Shown: positions 34,102 through 44,156, numbered from the stretch's first letter. The stretch: DNA of 64,000 nt from Halolamina salifodinae (GCF_017874235.1 NZ_JAGGLC010000001.1:186001-250000), one strand, 5' to 3'. The notes: generated from the sequence alone by a model not told the origin. A program made the numbers and translations.

Positions 34102-35439
34102 ATGACCACGGTCGGCATCGACGCCGTCGAGATCTGGGCGGGAAAGTGTAAACTCGACCTGCCCGGAACGTTCGCGCCCGCGAAGGACGAGGACCCCGAT
34201 AAGTACCGTAAGGGGCTGGGACTGGAGAACTCCTCGTTCCCGGACGTCTACGAGGACATCGTGACGATGGGGGCCAACGCCGCCAAGCGCCTGATGGAGC
34301 GTGAGGGGCTCGAGCCCGACGACATCGGCCGCATCGACGTGGCGACCGAGTCCGCGTTCGACAACTCCAAGCCCGTCTCCACGTACATCGCCGGCTGTCT
34401 GGAGGAGGTGTACGAGGACGACTTCCACCACGCCAACAAGGGCGAGCGGAAGTTCGCCTGTATCGCCGGCACGCAGTCCATCGACGACGCGTACAACTGG
34501 ATCAAGGCCGGGCGAAATCGTGGCCGATCCGCGCTGGTCGTCGCCACCGACACCGCGCTGTACGCGCGGGGCTCCAGCGGCGAGGCGACCCAGGGCGCCG
34601 GCGCCGTCGCGATGCTGATCAGCGAGGACCCCGATCTGGTCGAACTCTCGACCGAGCAGGGGTACGGCAGCGCCGACGAGACGGACTTCCTCAAGCCGAA
34701 CCAGCAGTTCCCGAGCGTCGACGGCAAGCGCTCGATGCAGGTGTACCTCGCCCGGATGCGCGAGGCCGTGGAGGACTTCGAGTCCGTCGCGTGGGACATG
34801 CACCCCGAGGACTTCACGTACATCCCGTTCCACACCCCGTTCCCGGGGATGGTCCGGAAGGCCGGCCTGCTTGGCTACCGGCACATGATCCGCGACACCG
34901 AGATCGAGGACGACCTCGCCGGCGAGATCGGTCGCCAGCCCCGTGAAGGCGAGTACGAGGACTGGGACGCCTACGAGGCGGCCATCCGTGACTACATGGA
35001 CGAACTCAAGGGAACCGACCGCTATCAGGCGTGGTACGCCGACACCATCGACCCGACGCTGTCGATCGCCCGGGAGGTCGGGAACTGGTACACTGGCTCC
35101 GTTCACGTCGCCCGCGCGAGCGCGCTCAAGGCCGCCGCCGAGCAGGGCCGCGAGCTGGCCGGCGAGAAGCTACTGGTCGGCTCCTACGGCTCCGGCGCGC
35201 AGGCCGAGATTCACGCCGAGACCGTCGCCGACGGCTGGAAGGAGGAGATCGCACAGCTGAACATCGACGACCAGCTCGAGCAGCGCTACGACCTCGACTT
35301 CGAGGAGTACGAGCAGATCCACGACGTCCACAACCACGACATGACCGTCGACGTCGAGGAGTTCACCACGCCCGAGGGCGAGTTCGTGTTCGCCGGCCGC
35401 GGCCGGATGAACGAGCGGCTGTACGAGTACGTAGAATAG
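34102..35439 (+). CDS. hmgB: Hydroxymethylglutaryl-CoA synthase
   Basis: This 445-residue enzyme condenses acetyl-CoA with acetoacetyl-CoA to HMG-CoA, the entry to the mevalonate pathway for archaeal lipids. The catalytic residues are recognisable: Glu83 in VATESAFDN, Cys120 in FACIAGTQS and His244 in PFHTPFPGMVRKAG. GSYGSGAQAEIH near the C-terminus is also typical. The start at MTTVGIDAVEIW is preferred over an in-frame ATG four codons upstream. T5 (35464-35468) between this gene and the convergent HTH gene may act as a terminator. Confidence 0.95.
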   Translation: MTTVGIDAVEIWAGKCKLDLPGTFAPAKDEDPDKYRKGLGLENSSFPDVYEDIVTMGANAAKRLMEREGLEPDDIGRIDVATESAFDNSKPVSTYIAGCLEEVYEDDFHHANKGERKFACIAGTQSIDDAYNWIKAGRNRGRSALVVATDTALYARGSSGEATQGAGAVAMLISEDPDLVELSTEQGYGSADETDFLKPNQQFPSVDGKRSMQVYLARMREAVEDFESVAWDMHPEDFTYIPFHTPFPGMVRKAGLLGYRHMIRDTEIEDDLAGEIGRQPREGEYEDWDAYEAAIRDYMDELKGTDRYQAWYADTIDPTLSIAREVGNWYTGSVHVARASALKAAAEQGRELAGEKLLVGSYGSGAQAEIHAETVADGWKEEIAQLNIDDQLEQRYDLDFEEYEQIHDVHNHDMTVDVEEFTTPEGEFVFAGRGRMNERLYEYVE

Positions 35440-35479
35440 CGCTCGAAGCGGCTGCGAAAAGCCTTTTTCGACCGCAGAC

Positions 35480-35869
35480 TCAGCCCTCGGAGCCCGGGCG
35501 CTCGATATCGTCGGCCGGGCCGCTCCCGGCCACCGAGACCCCGTCGGGCGTCGGCGACTCCTCGGCCGCGTCCGCCGTGCCTTCGGTGACGAGCTCGACG
35601 GTCAGTTCGCCGTCGTCGAGGCGAACCGTCGCCTCCAAGAGCGTCGTTACGTACGTCTTGTAGTGGTTCCCGTCGTCGTCGTACTGGGTACGCTCGACGA
35701 GCAGCCCCGCCGACACGAGGTCGTCGACGTGCCGGTACACCGTCGGGAGCGACGCCTCACAGCGCTCAGCCACCTCTTCGGCCGAGCGAGGGCGTTCGTC
35801 GGTGAGTTCGAGGATCTGTCTGTCGAGTTCGCCGCCGAGCAGGTCGAGGAGCGTCGCGGCGGATGCCAT
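35480..35869 (-). CDS. Winged-helix (ArsR-like) transcriptional regulator
   Basis: This 129-residue protein has an ArsR-type winged helix over residues 5-75 (LLDLLGGELDRQILELTDER, SAEEVAERCEASLPTVYRHVDDLVSAGLL). An acidic tail with Pro/Gly/Ser follows. No metal-binding Cys is present, so it is not a classical metal sensor. It lies between the convergent hmgB and, 45 bp upstream, the aminopeptidase gene on the same strand. Confidence 0.87.
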   Translation of the reverse strand: MASAATLLDLLGGELDRQILELTDERPRSAEEVAERCEASLPTVYRHVDDLVSAGLLVERTQYDDDGNHYKTYVTTLLEATVRLDDGELTVELVTEGTADAAEESPTPDGVSVAGSGPADDIERPGSEG

Positions 35870-35914
35870 CGCGCGTTACTATCCACCCATTGGTCAAAAA
35901 CGCACTGCCGTTGA

Positions 35915-36859
35915 CTACTGTGGCAGGCTGATCTGCTCGCCGTCGGCGTACACCGTCGGCGACCGGAGGATGCCGTCGAGGTGGATCGGCGCCTCGGTCT
36001 CGCCGCCGATGGCGGCGTCGTCGCCGATAGCGATATGGACGGTGCCGGCGGCCTTCTCGTCGAGTAGCACCGACCCCACCAGTTCGTCGACGCCGACGTT
36101 GGTGCCGATTCCCAGCTCCGCAAGGTTGGTGGCGTCGCTCCCCACCTCAGCCTTCGCCTCCTCCACGTCGGCCCGCACCGCGTCGTCGGAGATATGGGTG
36201 ACGTGGCCGTCCTCGACCTCGAAGCGCAGTTCCTGGTCCTCGGCCAGCAGGCCGTGGGGCATCATCGTGCCGTCGACGACGAACGCCCCCTCGGCGTTTT
36301 CAGGGGAGACGAACACCTCGCCGGCAGGGAGGTTCGAGAAGGTTCCGGCCTCGCGGACCATCCCGGTGTCGTCGTGCCACTCGCGGTCGCCGACGGTGAA
36401 CGTGATGTCGGTGCCGGCGGGGCTGGTGACGCGGATCTCGTCGGCGCCCCGGACCTGCGCGAGTACGTCCTCGCAGTGCCCCGCGATGGCCTCGTAGTCG
36501 GCGTCGAGGCCGGCGACCATCACGCGCTCGGTGATCCCGGGGAGGGTCGCGCCGCGGGCGCCCGCCTCACAGGCGGCCGAGCGGGCGCGGGTGTGTGAGA
36601 GGCTGCGGGTCGTCGGCGCGAGGAAGGCGTCGGCGCTCTGCATCGCCGCGGCGACTGGCTCCGGTGGCTCCTGGCCGTGCTGGTCGCCCGGCGGGTACTG
36701 GACGAGCGTCGCGTCGGCGGTGACCTTGGCGGCGACTTCATAAAGCGCCGCAGCGATGGGGCGGCGCTCGTCGTCGGTGACGATGGCGATGGACTCCTCG
36801 GCTCCGAGGTTCAGACACTGGTGGATCGCCGTCTCGGCGGCGGTACGGAGGTCGGTCAT
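35915..36859 (-). CDS. M29-type aminopeptidase-like protein
   Basis: This 314-residue protein ends with the M29 signature. ELGIGTNVGVDELVGSVLLD is followed by EKAAGTVHIAIGDDAAIGG and a final HLDGILRSPTVYADGE. Upstream it has RVTSPAGTDITFTVGDREWHDDTG and NLPAGEVFVSPENAEGAFVVDG, containing the Glu/His/Asp metal-ligand environment of the family. It is shorter than the ~410-residue thermophilic aminopeptidases because the N-terminal domain is compact. Cytoplasmic peptide trimming is likely. Confidence 0.82.
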   Translation of the reverse strand: MTDLRTAAETAIHQCLNLGAEESIAIVTDDERRPIAAALYEVAAKVTADATLVQYPPGDQHGQEPPEPVAAAMQSADAFLAPTTRSLSHTRARSAACEAGARGATLPGITERVMVAGLDADYEAIAGHCEDVLAQVRGADEIRVTSPAGTDITFTVGDREWHDDTGMVREAGTFSNLPAGEVFVSPENAEGAFVVDGTMMPHGLLAEDQELRFEVEDGHVTHISDDAVRADVEEAKAEVGSDATNLAELGIGTNVGVDELVGSVLLDEKAAGTVHIAIGDDAAIGGETEAPIHLDGILRSPTVYADGEQISLPQ

Positions 36860-37050
36860 GTCCCCGGGTTCGCCGGACGGGCAAGTAGGTCTTGCGACGG
36901 CAGCCTCGGCGAGTGGGCAGTACCGTACCGGAAGAGCCTGCAGGTCGTCACTGCTCGAGAGGTTAGGGATGGCAAAGGGCGAACTGTCGATGGTCGTCCC
37001 GACGCCGAAGTATATCGCGAGAAGATCACACAGGCCACTACCGTGTCAAT

Positions 37051-40000
37051 AGTTCAATCCCACGAAAGTTCGTCTGAATCGGCAGAACTCCGACGACGAT
37101 GATAGTCTCATCTGGGCTTCAACCCCACAAGGGTACGTCTGAATCAACTTGGACCTCGCGGACCGCCACGACGTTCGACGCGCTTCAACCCCACAAGGGT
37201 ACGTCTGAATCCGTGATTGAGCGAGACGTTCCGGCGGTCTTTCGTTTGCTTCAACCCCACAAGGGTACGTCTGAATCTTCCGCGATGACGTGGACGTGGA
37301 CGCGCTGAAAGAGGCTTCAACCCCACAAGGGTACGTCTGAATCCGTACTGCTGAAGGTCCGACGCTCGGAGCAGGTCGCTTCAACCCCACAAGGGTACGT
37401 CTGAATCCTCACCGTCGACGGCCGGACCGGCAGTATTCAGCCAGCTTCAACCCCACAAGGGTACGTCTGAATCGCGTATCGTTGGTCGACATGGTTCTCG
37501 TAGGCGCGAGCTTCAACCCCACAAGGGTACGTCTGAATCCCGGCGGTAGGCGATCGCGATACCCAGCAGCAGGAGCTTCAACCCCACAAGGGTACGTCTG
37601 AATCCATCGCCATCGTGCTCCTCGCGAAGATCTCGGCCGCTTCAACCCCACAAGGGTACGTCTGAATCGCGAGTAGGGCCACGCCTACCTCGGTGTACTC
37701 CCTGCTTCAACCCCACAAGGGTACGTCTGAATCAGGGCGGCGTGTTCTTCGGTCTCGAACTCGACGGTGGCTTCAACCCCACAAGGGTACGTCTGAATCT
37801 CGAACGGCCTCGGTCGGGACGATCCCGTCGTTCTCGAGCTTCAACCCCACAAGGGTACGTCTGAATCGATAGGTTCTCCCGCTTGATGAGTAGTGTTCCG
37901 TAGCTTCAACCCCACAAGGGTACGTCTGAATCTAACTGCGGTGTCGCTCTGCACGCTCGACGCGGGGCGCTTCAACCCCACAAGGGTACGTCTGAATCTC
38001 GGAGTGCTCGGTCGGACGTATCTCCGATCGACGCGGCTTCAACCCCACAAGGGTACGTCTGAATCCGGCGGGAGCGGCTCTCGCGTGGCTCGTGCTCGGT
38101 CGCTTCAACCCCACAAGGGTACGTCTGAATCACGGAGCGAGACGGGCTCCTGAGCTACGCGGGCGCTTCAACCCCACAAGGGTACGTCTGAATCTGCTCG
38201 AACAGAACGCCGGTGAAGATGCCGTTGCGCTTCAACCCCACAAGGGTACGTCTGAATCGACGCGCGGGACGTGGTCCTGCAGCCCACAGCAATGGCTTCA
38301 ACCCCACAAGGGTACGTCTGAATCCTGGAGGGAGATCGCCTCGACCACCATCACCGCCGGGCTTCAACCCCACAAGGGTACGTCTGAATCAAGCCCTCGT
38401 AGGTCGGGACCTCCGGCGAGTAGACGCTTCAACCCCACAAGGGTACGTCTGAATCCGTCCGTCGAGTCGGTGACCGTCGTGGTCCATCCGTCGCTTCAAC
38501 CCCACAAGGGTACGTCTGAATCGCGAGGGGTCGTAGATGCCGGCGACCGTCTCGGTGCTTCAACCCCACAAGGGTACGTCTGAATCACGAACAGGTGATC
38601 ACCACCACTGGCCGATACAGTGCGCTTCAACCCCACAAGGGTACGTCTGAATCTCTTGCTGCCGTCCGGGAAGAAGAGCTCGAGTGTGCTTCAACCCCAC
38701 AAGGGTACGTCTGAATCCCGGTCCCGGCGGGGACGGTCACCATCGACTTTCGGCTTCAACCCCACAAGGGTACGTCTGAATCGCCCGCGCACGGTGAACT
38801 CGGCGACCGCGTCACCGCTTCAACCCCACAAGGGTACGTCTGAATCCCGGGCAGTGATCTCGCCGACTCGGAACCCGCGAGGCTTCAACCCCACAAGGGT
38901 ACGTCTGAATCGCAGGGCCCGCTACGGCGGCGCTGACCTGCATGAGCTTCAACCCCACAAGGGTACGTCTGAATCCAGTCGCTCTACTGGGCCAACACGC
39001 GCAAGCAAGTGCTTCAACCCCACAAGGGTACGTCTGAATCGGCGCGAATGGGGCTGTCACCCCACCCCTCTATCCGCTTCAACCCCACAAGGGTACGTCT
39101 GAATCTCCGGGAGAGCAGTCTCGTGATGCGATTCGTCAGCCGCTTCAACCCCACAAGGGTACGTCTGAATCGGATCAGGATCGATGCGTTCGGATCGAGG
39201 CACTACCTGCTTCAACCCCACAAGGGTACGTCTGAATCTGCGCGATGATGTCGGTCGTCAGCTGGACGCCGTTGCTTCAACCCCACAAGGGTACGTCTGA
39301 ATCCGAGACGATCGACTCCCTCGAGAGCGAGCTCGAGGAGCTTCAACCCCACAAGGGTACGTCTGAATCACCGTGTAGGTGTCGGCCTCCTCGTCGTGGG
39401 CGAGCTTCAACCCCACAAGGGTACGTCTGAATCACCGAGGAACACCCCGAGACGGGCGACTCCCCGGCGGCTTCAACCCCACAAGGGTACGTCTGAATCT
39501 CGAACGCTGCGGACTACCGCTACCGGACGCCGATCGCTTCAACCCCACAAGGGTACGTCTGAATCGAGTCACCGCCCTGACCGGCGTGGACATAGACGAG
39601 GGCTTCAACCCCACAAGGGTACGTCTGAATCTCCACGCCGCTGCTGACTTCCAGGGAGGCGACGCTCGCTTCAACCCCACAAGGGTACGTCTGAATCGAC
39701 GGAGGGCGAGGCGAGCGACTCGACGATCCGGTCGCTTCAACCCCACAAGGGTACGTCTGAATCGGCGATTTGGTCGACATGGTTCTCGTAGGGACGAGAA
39801 GCTTCAACCCCACAAGGGTACGTCTGAATCGCCTAACCGCTGCGCTCCCGACGCCCCGCGTATGCACGCTTCAACCCCACAAGGGTACGTCTGAATCCGG
39901 ATACATTTCCTCGTGGTCGACTGACGGTAGCGGGCTTCAACCCCACAAGGGTACGTCTGAATCGAAGCCAGCGAGAACGCCCCGACCACGATCAAGGGGC

Positions 40001-40355
40001 TTCAACCCCACAAGGGTACGTCTGAATCGAGGAGCGCACCATCACCGAACTGCGGCAGATGGACGCTTCAACCCCACAAGGGTACGTCTGAATCAGAGAC
40101 TGGAAAACGCACCAGATGCAGCCTGGCTTTGCTTCAACCCCACAAGGGTACGTCTGAATCCAGGTGGCGACGCATACACTTGCCCAGACTGCGGGCTTCA
40201 ACCCCACAAGGGTACGTCTGAATCGACTCTGTCGATACGGAGTGCGTCGATGCTCGAAGCGCTTCAACCCCACAAGGGTACGTCTGAATCCGTCGAGATA
40301 GAACGCCCCAACGAGGTTGCCAGACGCTTCAACCCCACAAGGGTACGTCTGAATC
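37051..40355 (-). CRISPR. CRISPR array, 51 repeats and 50 spacers, no cas genes nearby
   Basis: A 30-nt repeat recurs every 64-68 bp from 37051 to 40355; by direct count there are 51 repeats and spacers of about 34-38 nt. On the minus strand the repeat begins GATTCAGACGTACCC and ends GTGGGGTTGAAGC, very close to haloarchaeal type I-B repeats, so the crRNA 5' handle should be GUUGAAGC. All repeats I read are identical except the leftmost (37051-37080), which differs at seven positions, as expected for the trailer end. Both facts put the leader on the right and transcription leftward. The array is flanked by an aminopeptidase and GAPDH. No cas1-8 gene is present in the window, so it must use Cas proteins encoded elsewhere. 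Short frames of 60-200 codons across it are repeat artefacts. Confidence 0.98.
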
Positions 40356-40490
40356 CATGGTGAATTGACCCACCATACAGCCTGACTGCCCCGTATTCAC
40401 TTCACTATTTCCGTCGACCGCCAATACCCCCTGAACCCCCTGGGGGTCGAACTCGGCGGGCCGAGTCAGGTTGATGGCTGCCCGGAACCG
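40356..40490 (-). promoter_or_regulatory. Probable CRISPR leader
   Basis: The non-coding stretch next to the leader-proximal repeat holds AT-richer sequence (AAATAGTGAAGTGAATA on the minus strand) adjoining the array, then a G/C block with a CCCCCTGGGGG palindrome and a 6-bp hairpin at 40451-40466. Its position opposite the degenerate terminal repeat identifies it as the leader carrying the array promoter and the spacer acquisition site. The boundary at 40490 is approximate; the GAPDH promoter (CTACTTATCC, about 40495-40504, plus strand) follows. Confidence 0.7.
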
Positions 40491-40525
40491 CCGGCTACTT
40501 ATCCGCTTCCGCCCCACCTACGCCC

Positions 40526-41554
40526 ATGATCCAAGTCGGTGTAGTTGGCTATGGCACAATCGGCAAGCGCGTCGCCGACGCGGTCGTCGCACAGCGCGAC
40601 ATGGAGGTCGTGGGTGTCGCCAAGACCTCGCCCAACTTCGAGGCCGAAACCGCCGTCTCGAAGGGGTACGACCTCTACGCCGCCGTCGAGGAGCGCCGAG
40701 AGCTGTTCGACTCCGCGGGCATCCCCGTGGCGGGCGACCTCGACGACCTCGTGAGCACCGCGGACGTGATCGTCGACGCCACCCCCAGCGGCATCGGCGC
40801 CCAGAACAAGGCGACCTACGAGGCCCACGACACGCCCGCCATCTACCAGGGCGGCGAGGACGCCGAGGTGGCCGACACGTCGTTCAACGCCCGCGCGAAC
40901 TACGAGGACGCGGTCGGTGCCGACCACGTCCGTGTCGTCTCCTGTAACACGACCGGGCTCTCGCGCCTGCTCGCGCCGCTGCGCGAGGAGTTCGGCGTCG
41001 ACAAGGCCCGCGTCACCCTCGTCCGCCGCGGCGGCGACCCCGGCCAGACCGACCGCGGCCCCATCGACGACATCCTGCCCGACCCCATCTCGCTGCCGAG
41101 CCACCACGGCCCGGACGTGAAGACCATCTTCCCCGATATCGACATCGACACGCTGGGGCTGAAGGTGCCGGCGACGCTGATGCACATGCACTCGGTCAAC
41201 GTCACCCTCGAGAGCGACGTCGACGCCGACGACGTCCGGGCGCTACTGGCCGAGGAGTCCCGCCTGTTCCTCGTGCCCGCCGCCGCGGGCATCGACGGTG
41301 CCGGGAAACTGAAACAGTTCGCGCTCGACTCCGGGCGCTCCCGTGGCGACATCTGGGAGAACTGCATCTGGGACGAGTCCATCGCCGTGCGCGGCGACGA
41401 CCTCTACCTGTTCCAGGCGATCCACCAGGAGTCCGACGTGGTCGCCGAGAACGTCGACGCCATCCGGGCGATCACCGACGCCGCAGAGAAAGCAGAGAGT
41501 ATCGCGACCACCGACGAGACCCTCGGGATGGGGCTCGGCCGGCGACTCGACTGA
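40526..41554 (+). CDS. gap: Type II glyceraldehyde-3-phosphate dehydrogenase
   Basis: This 342-residue archaeal-type enzyme has a Rossmann start [17 protein letters not shown], then [18 protein letters not shown] and the catalytic Cys140 in [31 protein letters not shown] lies in the catalytic domain. It oxidises glyceraldehyde-3-phosphate with NAD(P)+ in glycolysis or runs backwards in gluconeogenesis. It lies convergent with phosphoglycerate kinase, the next enzyme of the pathway. The ATG lies about 25 nt after a TATA-like box. Confidence 0.96.
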   Translation: MIQVGVVGYGTIGKRVADAVVAQRDMEVVGVAKTSPNFEAETAVSKGYDLYAAVEERRELFDSAGIPVAGDLDDLVSTADVIVDATPSGIGAQNKATYEAHDTPAIYQGGEDAEVADTSFNARANYEDAVGADHVRVVSCNTTGLSRLLAPLREEFGVDKARVTLVRRGGDPGQTDRGPIDDILPDPISLPSHHGPDVKTIFPDIDIDTLGLKVPATLMHMHSVNVTLESDVDADDVRALLAEESRLFLVPAAAGIDGAGKLKQFALDSGRSRGDIWENCIWDESIAVRGDDLYLFQAIHQESDVVAENVDAIRAITDAAEKAESIATTDETLGMGLGRRLD

Positions 41555-41566
41555 GAACCCGACCCG

Positions 41567-42805
41567 CTACGCTTCCGTTTTCGGCCGACAGTCCCGCAGC
41601 GTCTCGACCGCGATCAGTGGCTCGCCCGTGAGCGCGCGGATGTACGCGCCGCCGGCGATGGAGACGTGCGAGAACGCCGATTCGTCGAGGCCGTACATCT
41701 CGATGGCACGAGAGGTGTCGCCGCCGCCGATGACCGAGAAGCAGTCGGTGTCGGCGATGGCCTCCAGCACGCCCACCGTGCCGTCGGCGAACCGCTCGTC
41801 CTCGAACACGCCCAGTGCGCCCTTCACGAACACCGCTTCGCTGTCGGCGACGATGTCGCGGTAGGCGTCGACGGTGTCGCCCCCCACGTCGAGGAACGAC
41901 GTGACCTTCTCCTCGACCTCCCAGAGGTCAACCTCCGAGCGCTCGCCGTAGGCGCCCTCGTAGGCCAGATCCAGCGGGAGGTGGATCTGGTCGCCGCGCT
42001 CGTCGAGCACCGCACGGATCGTCTCCTCGTTGCGCTCCCACTGCTCGTCGAAGCGGTTCGAGTCACCGACATCCCCGCCGACGGGGTGGCCCGCGGCGCG
42101 GAGGAACAGTTCGCCGGCGATACCGCCCAGACAGAACGCGTCGACCTTGTCGCCGATGGCGTCCATCACCTGAATCACGTCGGTGGCCTTGGTGCCGCCG
42201 ACGGCCATCGTGACCGTGCCGTCGAACTCACGGGACGCGATGGCGGAGTTGGCCTCGTACTCCGTCTCCATCACGCGGCCGGCGTAGGCCGGCAGGACGT
42301 GCGGGAAGCCGACCAGCGAGGCGTGGCCGCGGTGGGCCGCCGAATAGGCGTCGTTGACGTAGGCGTCGGCGACGCCGGCGAGTCGCTGGACCAGTTCGGA
42401 GTCGGCGTGGTCGGCCGGGTCGCGGTCTGCGAGTTCGTCGTCGTGCATCCGGACGTTGTCGAGCAGCAGCACGTCGCCGGGGGCGGCGGCCTCGATAGCC
42501 GCGAGCGCCTCGTCGCCGCAGACGTCATCGACGAACTGTACGCTACCGTCGAGATGCGCTGCGAGGACCTCGGCGTGCTGGTCGAGGTGCGCGAAGTCGT
42601 CGCGGCCCGGGCGGCCCTGATGGGCCAGACAGACGACCCGGTGGCCGGCGTCGGCGAGTTCCGAGACGGTGCGGGCGTGGCGCTCGAACCGGCGGTTGTC
42701 CTGTACCGTGCCGTCCTCGATCGGTGAGTTGAGGTCGAGACGGACGAGCACCCGAGATTCCGAGAAGCGCTCGGCGAACGTATCGAGCGTCGCGAAAGAA
42801 GCCAT
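41567..42805 (-). CDS. pgk: Phosphoglycerate kinase
   Basis: This 412-residue enzyme interconverts 1,3-bisphosphoglycerate + ADP and 3-phosphoglycerate + ATP. Visible motifs are VLVRLDLNSPIEDGTVQDNRR at the N-terminus, VCLAHQGRPGRDDF, LLLDNVRMHDDELAD, AYVNDAYSAAHRGHAS and the hinge/C-terminal TMAVGGTKATDVIQVM. SVIGGGDTSRAIEMYGL binds the nucleotide. Complete length. It is the convergent partner of GAPDH, with 12 bp between stops. Confidence 0.96.
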   Translation of the reverse strand: MASFATLDTFAERFSESRVLVRLDLNSPIEDGTVQDNRRFERHARTVSELADAGHRVVCLAHQGRPGRDDFAHLDQHAEVLAAHLDGSVQFVDDVCGDEALAAIEAAAPGDVLLLDNVRMHDDELADRDPADHADSELVQRLAGVADAYVNDAYSAAHRGHASLVGFPHVLPAYAGRVMETEYEANSAIASREFDGTVTMAVGGTKATDVIQVMDAIGDKVDAFCLGGIAGELFLRAAGHPVGGDVGDSNRFDEQWERNEETIRAVLDERGDQIHLPLDLAYEGAYGERSEVDLWEVEEKVTSFLDVGGDTVDAYRDIVADSEAVFVKGALGVFEDERFADGTVGVLEAIADTDCFSVIGGGDTSRAIEMYGLDESAFSHVSIAGGAYIRALTGEPLIAVETLRDCRPKTEA

Positions 42806-42926
42806 CGTCGCGGCCTTGGTGCCTGTCGTACTTCAAACCGCCCGGTTCGGCGGCCGTCCGGGGATTCACCGGCACGCGGTCGCCACCGTCAGAAGGCTTT
42901 TTGCCGGCGCTAGTGTACCGACACCC

Positions 42927-43271
42927 ATGCGTAGGGACGACCGCGAAGACCCGTTCGGCGACATCTTCGACGAGATCGAGCGGATGATGGGCGGTGACGC
43001 CCCCGAACAGGGCGGCACCGACAGCCACGTCGATGCCTTCGACGAGGGCGACGAGCTCCGGCTGGTCGCGGACCTCCCCGGCGCCACCAAGGAGGAGGTG
43101 TCGCTCCAGTGTGACGGCGAGACGCTCACTATCGAGGCCGGCGAGCACCGCGAGCGCGTCCGCCTCCCGACCCGCGTCGACGAACACTCCGCGCAGGCGA
43201 CGTTCAACAACGGCGTGCTCGAAGTCCGCTTCGAAAAGCTCGACGACGCCGCCGACATCGACCTTTCCTGA
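42927..43271 (+). CDS. Small heat shock protein (Hsp20/alpha-crystallin)
   Basis: This 114-residue chaperone has an acidic head (REDPFGDIFDEIERMMGG), then an alpha-crystallin domain (HVDAFDEGDELRLVADLPGATKEEVSLQCDG) and the C-terminal AQATFNNGVLEVRFEKL strand. A short IxI-like tail is not obvious (DIDLS). The start ATG is preferred over 86 upstream codons that overlap the divergent pgk promoter region. It is probably induced by stress, but no heat-shock operator was identified. Confidence 0.9.
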   Translation: MRRDDREDPFGDIFDEIERMMGGDAPEQGGTDSHVDAFDEGDELRLVADLPGATKEEVSLQCDGETLTIEAGEHRERVRLPTRVDEHSAQATFNNGVLEVRFEKLDDAADIDLS

Positions 43272-43283
43272 ATCCGCGGTCCG

Positions 43284-44156
43284 CTACCGGTCTGCCGTCT
43301 TCTCGATCAGGGCCGCCAGCCGGTCGTAAAAGTCCGGTTCGTACTTCGTCACGTCGTCGACGGTGGGCCGGGCGTTGGTCTCGTTGACCACCAGCCGATC
43401 CCCGGTTTCCAGCAGATCCACGCCGAGATAGTCGATTCCGAGCACCTCGGCAGCGCGCTCGGCGAGGTCCCGCGCCTCCGGCGGGAGCGAGATCCCCTCG
43501 GCGACGGCGCCGCGGTGGACGTTGTGTTTCCACTTGCCTGCCTCGGTCTCCTCCTCGGGTAGCCGGCGCTCGACAGCGCCGGCGTACTCGCCGTCGACGA
43601 TCATCGCTCGGTAGTCCCGGGCGTCCGGGAGGTACTCCTGCAGGAGGTACGAGCGATCACCCGTCGCCCGGAAGTCGTGGACCAGATCGAGGTAGTCCGT
43701 CACGCCCAGTAGCGAGTCCGGGTCGCCGACGCGGGCGACGCCGACGCCGCGGGTGGTGGAGTTCGGCTTGATGACGATGGAGTCGGCGCCCTGCTGGAGG
43801 TTGGCGGCGGCCGCGGCGACGGCGTCGTCGTCAACGGGGTTCGAGACGAGCGCCGTGTCGGGGACGGGGATGTCGGCTTCCGAGAGCGCGGCGAGCACCC
43901 CCGCCTTGTTGCGAGAGGAGAGGATGGCCTCGCGGTCGTTGACCCACGGGACGCCGAGCGCGGCCGAGACGGCACCGCCCTCCATCAGTCGGGAGGGGAA
44001 GACGAGACCGATGTCGACGCTCGGGAGGTCCGGGTCCGAGAGCGAGAGCGTGCGCTCGCTGGCCTGGAGGGGGACGACCTCGATCCCGCGGTCGGCAAGG
44101 GGGTCGCGGATGCGCTCGTAGGTCTCTTGCTGGGTCGCGACGGCGAGGCGAAGCAT
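43284..44156 (-). CDS. RimK-like ATP-grasp ligase
   Basis: This 290-residue protein has an N-terminal domain LRLAVATQQETYERIRDPL and DREAILSSRNKAGVLAALSE. It has the ATP-grasp core ADSIVIKPNSTTRGVGVARV, SYLLQEYLPDARDYRAMIVDGEY and the metal-binding end LGIDYLGVDLLETGDRLVVNETNARP. RimK-type enzymes ligate glutamate or other amino acids to carboxylates, for example in coenzyme F420 or lysine-carrier-protein pathways. The substrate here is open. No LysW or cofactor gene is adjacent. Confidence 0.87.
   Translation of the reverse strand: MLRLAVATQQETYERIRDPLADRGIEVVPLQASERTLSLSDPDLPSVDIGLVFPSRLMEGGAVSAALGVPWVNDREAILSSRNKAGVLAALSEADIPVPDTALVSNPVDDDAVAAAAANLQQGADSIVIKPNSTTRGVGVARVGDPDSLLGVTDYLDLVHDFRATGDRSYLLQEYLPDARDYRAMIVDGEYAGAVERRLPEEETEAGKWKHNVHRGAVAEGISLPPEARDLAERAAEVLGIDYLGVDLLETGDRLVVNETNARPTVDDVTKYEPDFYDRLAALIEKTADR

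Noticed and set aside
37046-40517. Many open frames of 60-200 codons across the CRISPR array with repeated peptides such as FNPTRVRLN and LQPHKGTSES
   Set aside because: They are translations of the 30-nt repeat in different frames; spacing and content follow the array, not coding logic.
40329-40517. Minus-strand frame across the CRISPR leader that looks protein-like ([20 protein letters not shown])
   Set aside because: It runs straight into the first repeat without a stop and occupies the position expected for the leader; no RNA or protein evidence is available to prefer coding.
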